This document shows positions 61,401 to 64,000 of a DNA stretch of 64,000 bases, in pieces (the first letter of the stretch is position 1; each line of letters opens with the position of its first letter). Made by a program: the position numbers and the translations under genes. A model generated the notes under the pieces. That model was not told where the DNA came from, made no database searches, and worked only from the letters and a program-made list of their open reading frames with translations. The stretch is from NCBI GenBank assembly GCA_003116995.1, contig BDSL01000004.1:992001-1056000 (forward strand). The letters are read 5' to 3'. The DNA comes from Yamagishiella unicocca. Its lineage: Eukaryota; Chlorophyta; Chlorophyceae; Chlamydomonadales; Volvocaceae.

Positions 61401-64000
61401 TGTCATTGACTGCCCCAGCAGCTCAAGCCGTCACGCCAGCTGCAACTCCCAGCATTGAGACGGCGCTCGTGCCGCAGCCGCCTGGCCGGGTACGCCCGCC
61501 ACCGCCGGGTTCCAGGCTCAGCCCTGCACCACTGGGCGCCCCGCCACTGAGCCCCATGGGACTGGTGCAGGGCTCGGGCGCCATATCCGCTGGCGGGTTC
61601 ACTGAGCAGCAGCGGATGGACGGTGCCCAGCCCGCTATGCTACTGCAGAGGATACAAGAGGGTGACCAGGATCGGCAGCCCGCAGCCGCGCCATCTGCGC
61701 TGGGCTGGCAACATGCCGTTACGGCGCAGAGCCAGTCCCATGGTGCTCAGGTGTATGGGACACAGGCACGCGGCGCGCAGCTGTGCGGTGTGGAGTCTCG
61801 CGGCGTTCAGGCGCACGGGGTAGAGGCGCGGGCCACGCAGGCTTCTGGCATGCAGGAGCGGGCTACGCAGGCGGCTGGCGTGATGGACAGCTCGTCGCAG
61901 GCGGACCCCCCGCCACCGCACTACCTGCTGCAGGCGGCACTGGCTGCAGGTATGTGGGCGGGCGAGGCGAGGAGAAACGGACGTTCTGCGCTGCGAAGGA
62001 CTGCGTATCGCGTTAGTGGTTGCGGGTCGGGAGGAAGGCGGGTACATGCTTTTGACAGACTCCTGATCCAACCATCTAAACGAGTGCGAGCGGCTTCAGT
62101 ACCGGTACCTTGCGTGTCGATGGATGTCGTTACCGAAACCCAACGCCCTCTCTGTGGGCTCCGTGTTCCCATCAACACAACAGGTTTGTCTTACGGCACT
62201 GGCCTGCCACCACCACCCACCACCGCTTCCGCGGGTTTGGCGGACCCGCGGCCCATACTGGGTCCTGACGGCCTCCCAATGAACATGCCACGTCCTTTCT
62301 ACCTGGTGCCGGCCGACGGCACACAACCTTCTTCGGCCCTTGGGATGTACGGCGGCGCCCCTGGGTTCGTGCTTCCTCCGTACGGTCGTGCTGAGGGCTC
62401 CCGCCCGTATCTCAACCTGCCGGGGCTTTCGAAGCTGCGGGACTCCTCCGACGTGGACTCCAGCAACGAGAGCATGCGGCATCACTTGATGGTGGGTCGT
62501 GCGTCAATTTACCGCTAAGCCGTGAAACTCCACAAAAAGTGAACGTCCGGGCGGCGCGTAGAGCACGACCCAGCGATGGGAGGCGAAGGAGGGAGGGGAT
62601 TTGTGAACAGTAGAAAATCTGGCTAGACACCTAAGGCCGTGGAGAATAAAACAGAGGAACGAGCCGGCTGCCGGCGTACTAGGTTTCGGAAGTACCGTAA
62701 CGTTGACTACATGTTATTGACTGGAAGAAGTAGGCTGTAGGTGGCAAGTCTAATCATGTAAATTGTGCGTGTTTGTGACCCGGTCTCTTCCTAGTTGGCG
62801 TACCTTTATATCTGCCTTTGAATTGTGTCATCCGCAGCATTGGAAAGATTGCACGGGCGTCCCCAACCTTGATTGCAAACTGTCTTTTCCGGCCCGCTTC
62901 TCGCATTCCGCGCAGGGGCCTGGGGCGCGGGCTAGGGCCGCGGCGGCGGAGGCCCTGCGCTTGGCTTCTCGCAGCAGCCTTGACAGCGACGACGGCCTCC
63001 TGCAGCGCAGCTACGGGCAGCTGGAGCTGGCTGCGCTAACGGCGCGGCCCGTGCGCTTCGACCAGCGGCGTGCTCATTTGGAAGACATGCAACAATCTAC
63101 ACGGATTGGCGCGGCGGCACCACAGCCACTGGATACGCGGCAGGCGGGGGCTCAGTCACGCCCGTACGCAGGACTCGGCGGCGCCTCTGCCGCTAGTGCC
63201 GCTGTAACCGGCTCTGACAGCGAAGAAAGCGGCGCTGTCGCACATGACGGCCTTGGGAGGGCCCGCGGGTCGGAGCTCAGCAGCTTCGGCATGGGCAGCA
63301 GCACGCGGCCATCGCTACAGGGCAGTGAGACTGGCACCGCACTTGTGCCACACGGCAGCGCAGCTGTGCCTGCGTACCTGACAAAAACGTTCGCACCTGA
63401 AAGAGGCGGAGAGGGCGGCTCAAGCACATCTGCTCGCGCTTCTTTGCCGCGACAAGGTAGCGACCGTGGCTTGCCTCCGCCAGATGCCAACGCCACAATA
63501 CGCTCCATATCCAGCTCCGCTTCGGCGTCACGCCCTTCTCCGAATGCAACTGTTCCCACCAGTGCCGTAGCGTCGCGTGTAAGCAGCTCCGCAGCCAGCG
63601 AGTCATCCACACGCACCGGCGCAGCGGCATTGGCGGCAACACATCGCGAGGAGGGGTCCGTAATAGAGGAGGGCGCAGCGGGATATGCCAGTGCCTCTGC
63701 TGCCCATAATGCTGCCCCCACTGGTGTGGATGCTGTACTGGAGATGGCCTCCTCTGCCGGTCGTGATGGCGGCTCGGACAGCGTCTCAAAGGAGGGATCG
63801 CTGGCGCAGAGCGTCGGCTCGACCAAGGCGCCCAACTTGGCAGCAGCGGCACCCACTGCAGGCTCCGACGTCGTGGCGGCACAAGCCGCTTCGCTGTCGC
63901 CCACCGAACCAGTCCGTGCAACAGCTCTCACAATGACGGAGCCTGCCACGCCGGCTGTGGGCGACGACGAATATGTATCTGACGAAGACGAGTATGCCGA
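55437..64000 (+). CDS. Very large, mostly disordered Ala/Gly/Gln/Pro-rich protein of unknown function (runs off the right edge)
   Basis: Exons 55437-55591, 55677-55740, 55829-55939, 56046-57607, 57879-58221, 58341-58647, 58904-59090, 59269-60358, 60552-60639, 60735-61949, 62184-62491 and 62916-64000 (still open) all join in phase, giving more than 2170 residues. The first about 110 residues look folded (MKSGLAQLLEEKYRFTVETQ, ARALQEGG-type helices, GYDVAKDYIKQVFGQLYG). The rest is low complexity with islands of order: DELLGGAFDYAAVKRDLERA, HSVWDVDEAWLDLDEFTK, VEDEVVGRLAVVQLAARGG, VDMELSRRLVCEVLRENLRS. A short repeat near residue 1600-1660 alternates (A/G)-x-Q/E-(A/S)-R-(G/A), as in GTQARGAQLCGVESRGVQAH. 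A stop at 62516-62518 would end the protein if the last intron were not spliced. I do not recognise the family; a scaffold or cytoskeletal role is only a guess from composition. Confidence 0.6.

Noticed and set aside
63152..63949. 265-residue minus-strand frame at the right edge
   Set aside because: The plus strand is open without a stop from 62916 to the window end in phase with the preceding exon of the large gene; the minus frame is its Ala/Ser-rich shadow.

Overview
This window is nuclear DNA from a volvocine green alga (Chlamydomonadales). The evidence is a pherophorin, a gametolysin-type (M11) matrix metalloprotease with huge hydroxyproline-type proline repeats, many short GT-AG introns, Ala/Gly/Gln-rich low-complexity exons and TGTAA polyadenylation signals downstream of most stop codons. 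The moderate GC content and roomy gene spacing look more like a Volvox-type genome than the GC-richer Chlamydomonas reinhardtii, but I cannot name a species. All gene models were built by hand from splice sites and reading phase. Exon lists are given in the evidence fields, and nearly every junction keeps the frame.

Left part (0-8.8 kb): the first exon of an XPD/ERCC2 helicase gene leaves the window on the minus strand. A small unknown gene follows on the plus strand (about 1.3-2.45 kb), then a complete eight-exon PrimPol primase-polymerase gene (3.2-8.1 kb). Two genome-maintenance genes therefore lie within about 3 kb of each other.

Repeat-rich island (8.8-15.6 kb): a decayed LINE reverse transcriptase, a 2.9-kb non-autonomous DNA transposon (long terminal inverted repeats, an exact 8-bp target duplication, and an internal array of 177-bp tandem repeats), and a second small LINE 3'-end fragment. 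I see no host gene here.

Middle (15.9-47.4 kb): a 2116-residue secreted metalloprotease/hydroxyproline-rich fusion on the plus strand; about 3.3 kb without a recognised gene; a 9.3-kb minus-strand gene for a CaMKK/SnRK1-activating-type protein kinase with a cyclic-nucleotide-binding-like fold split by roughly 830 disordered residues; a divergent 20S proteasome alpha-1 gene; a membrane protein with a C-terminal U-box; and a pherophorin with three cysteine-rich C-terminal modules. The metalloprotease and pherophorin are both extracellular-matrix genes.

Right part (48.3-64 kb): THO complex subunit 5 (mRNA export) converges on a three-histidine-box membrane fatty acid desaturase. The desaturase is divergent from a very large, largely disordered protein gene (>2170 residues) of unknown function that runs off the right edge.

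The best candidates for something undescribed are the kinase with the interrupted cNMP-like domain, the multi-membrane-span U-box protein, the satellite-carrying transposon and the giant right-edge protein.
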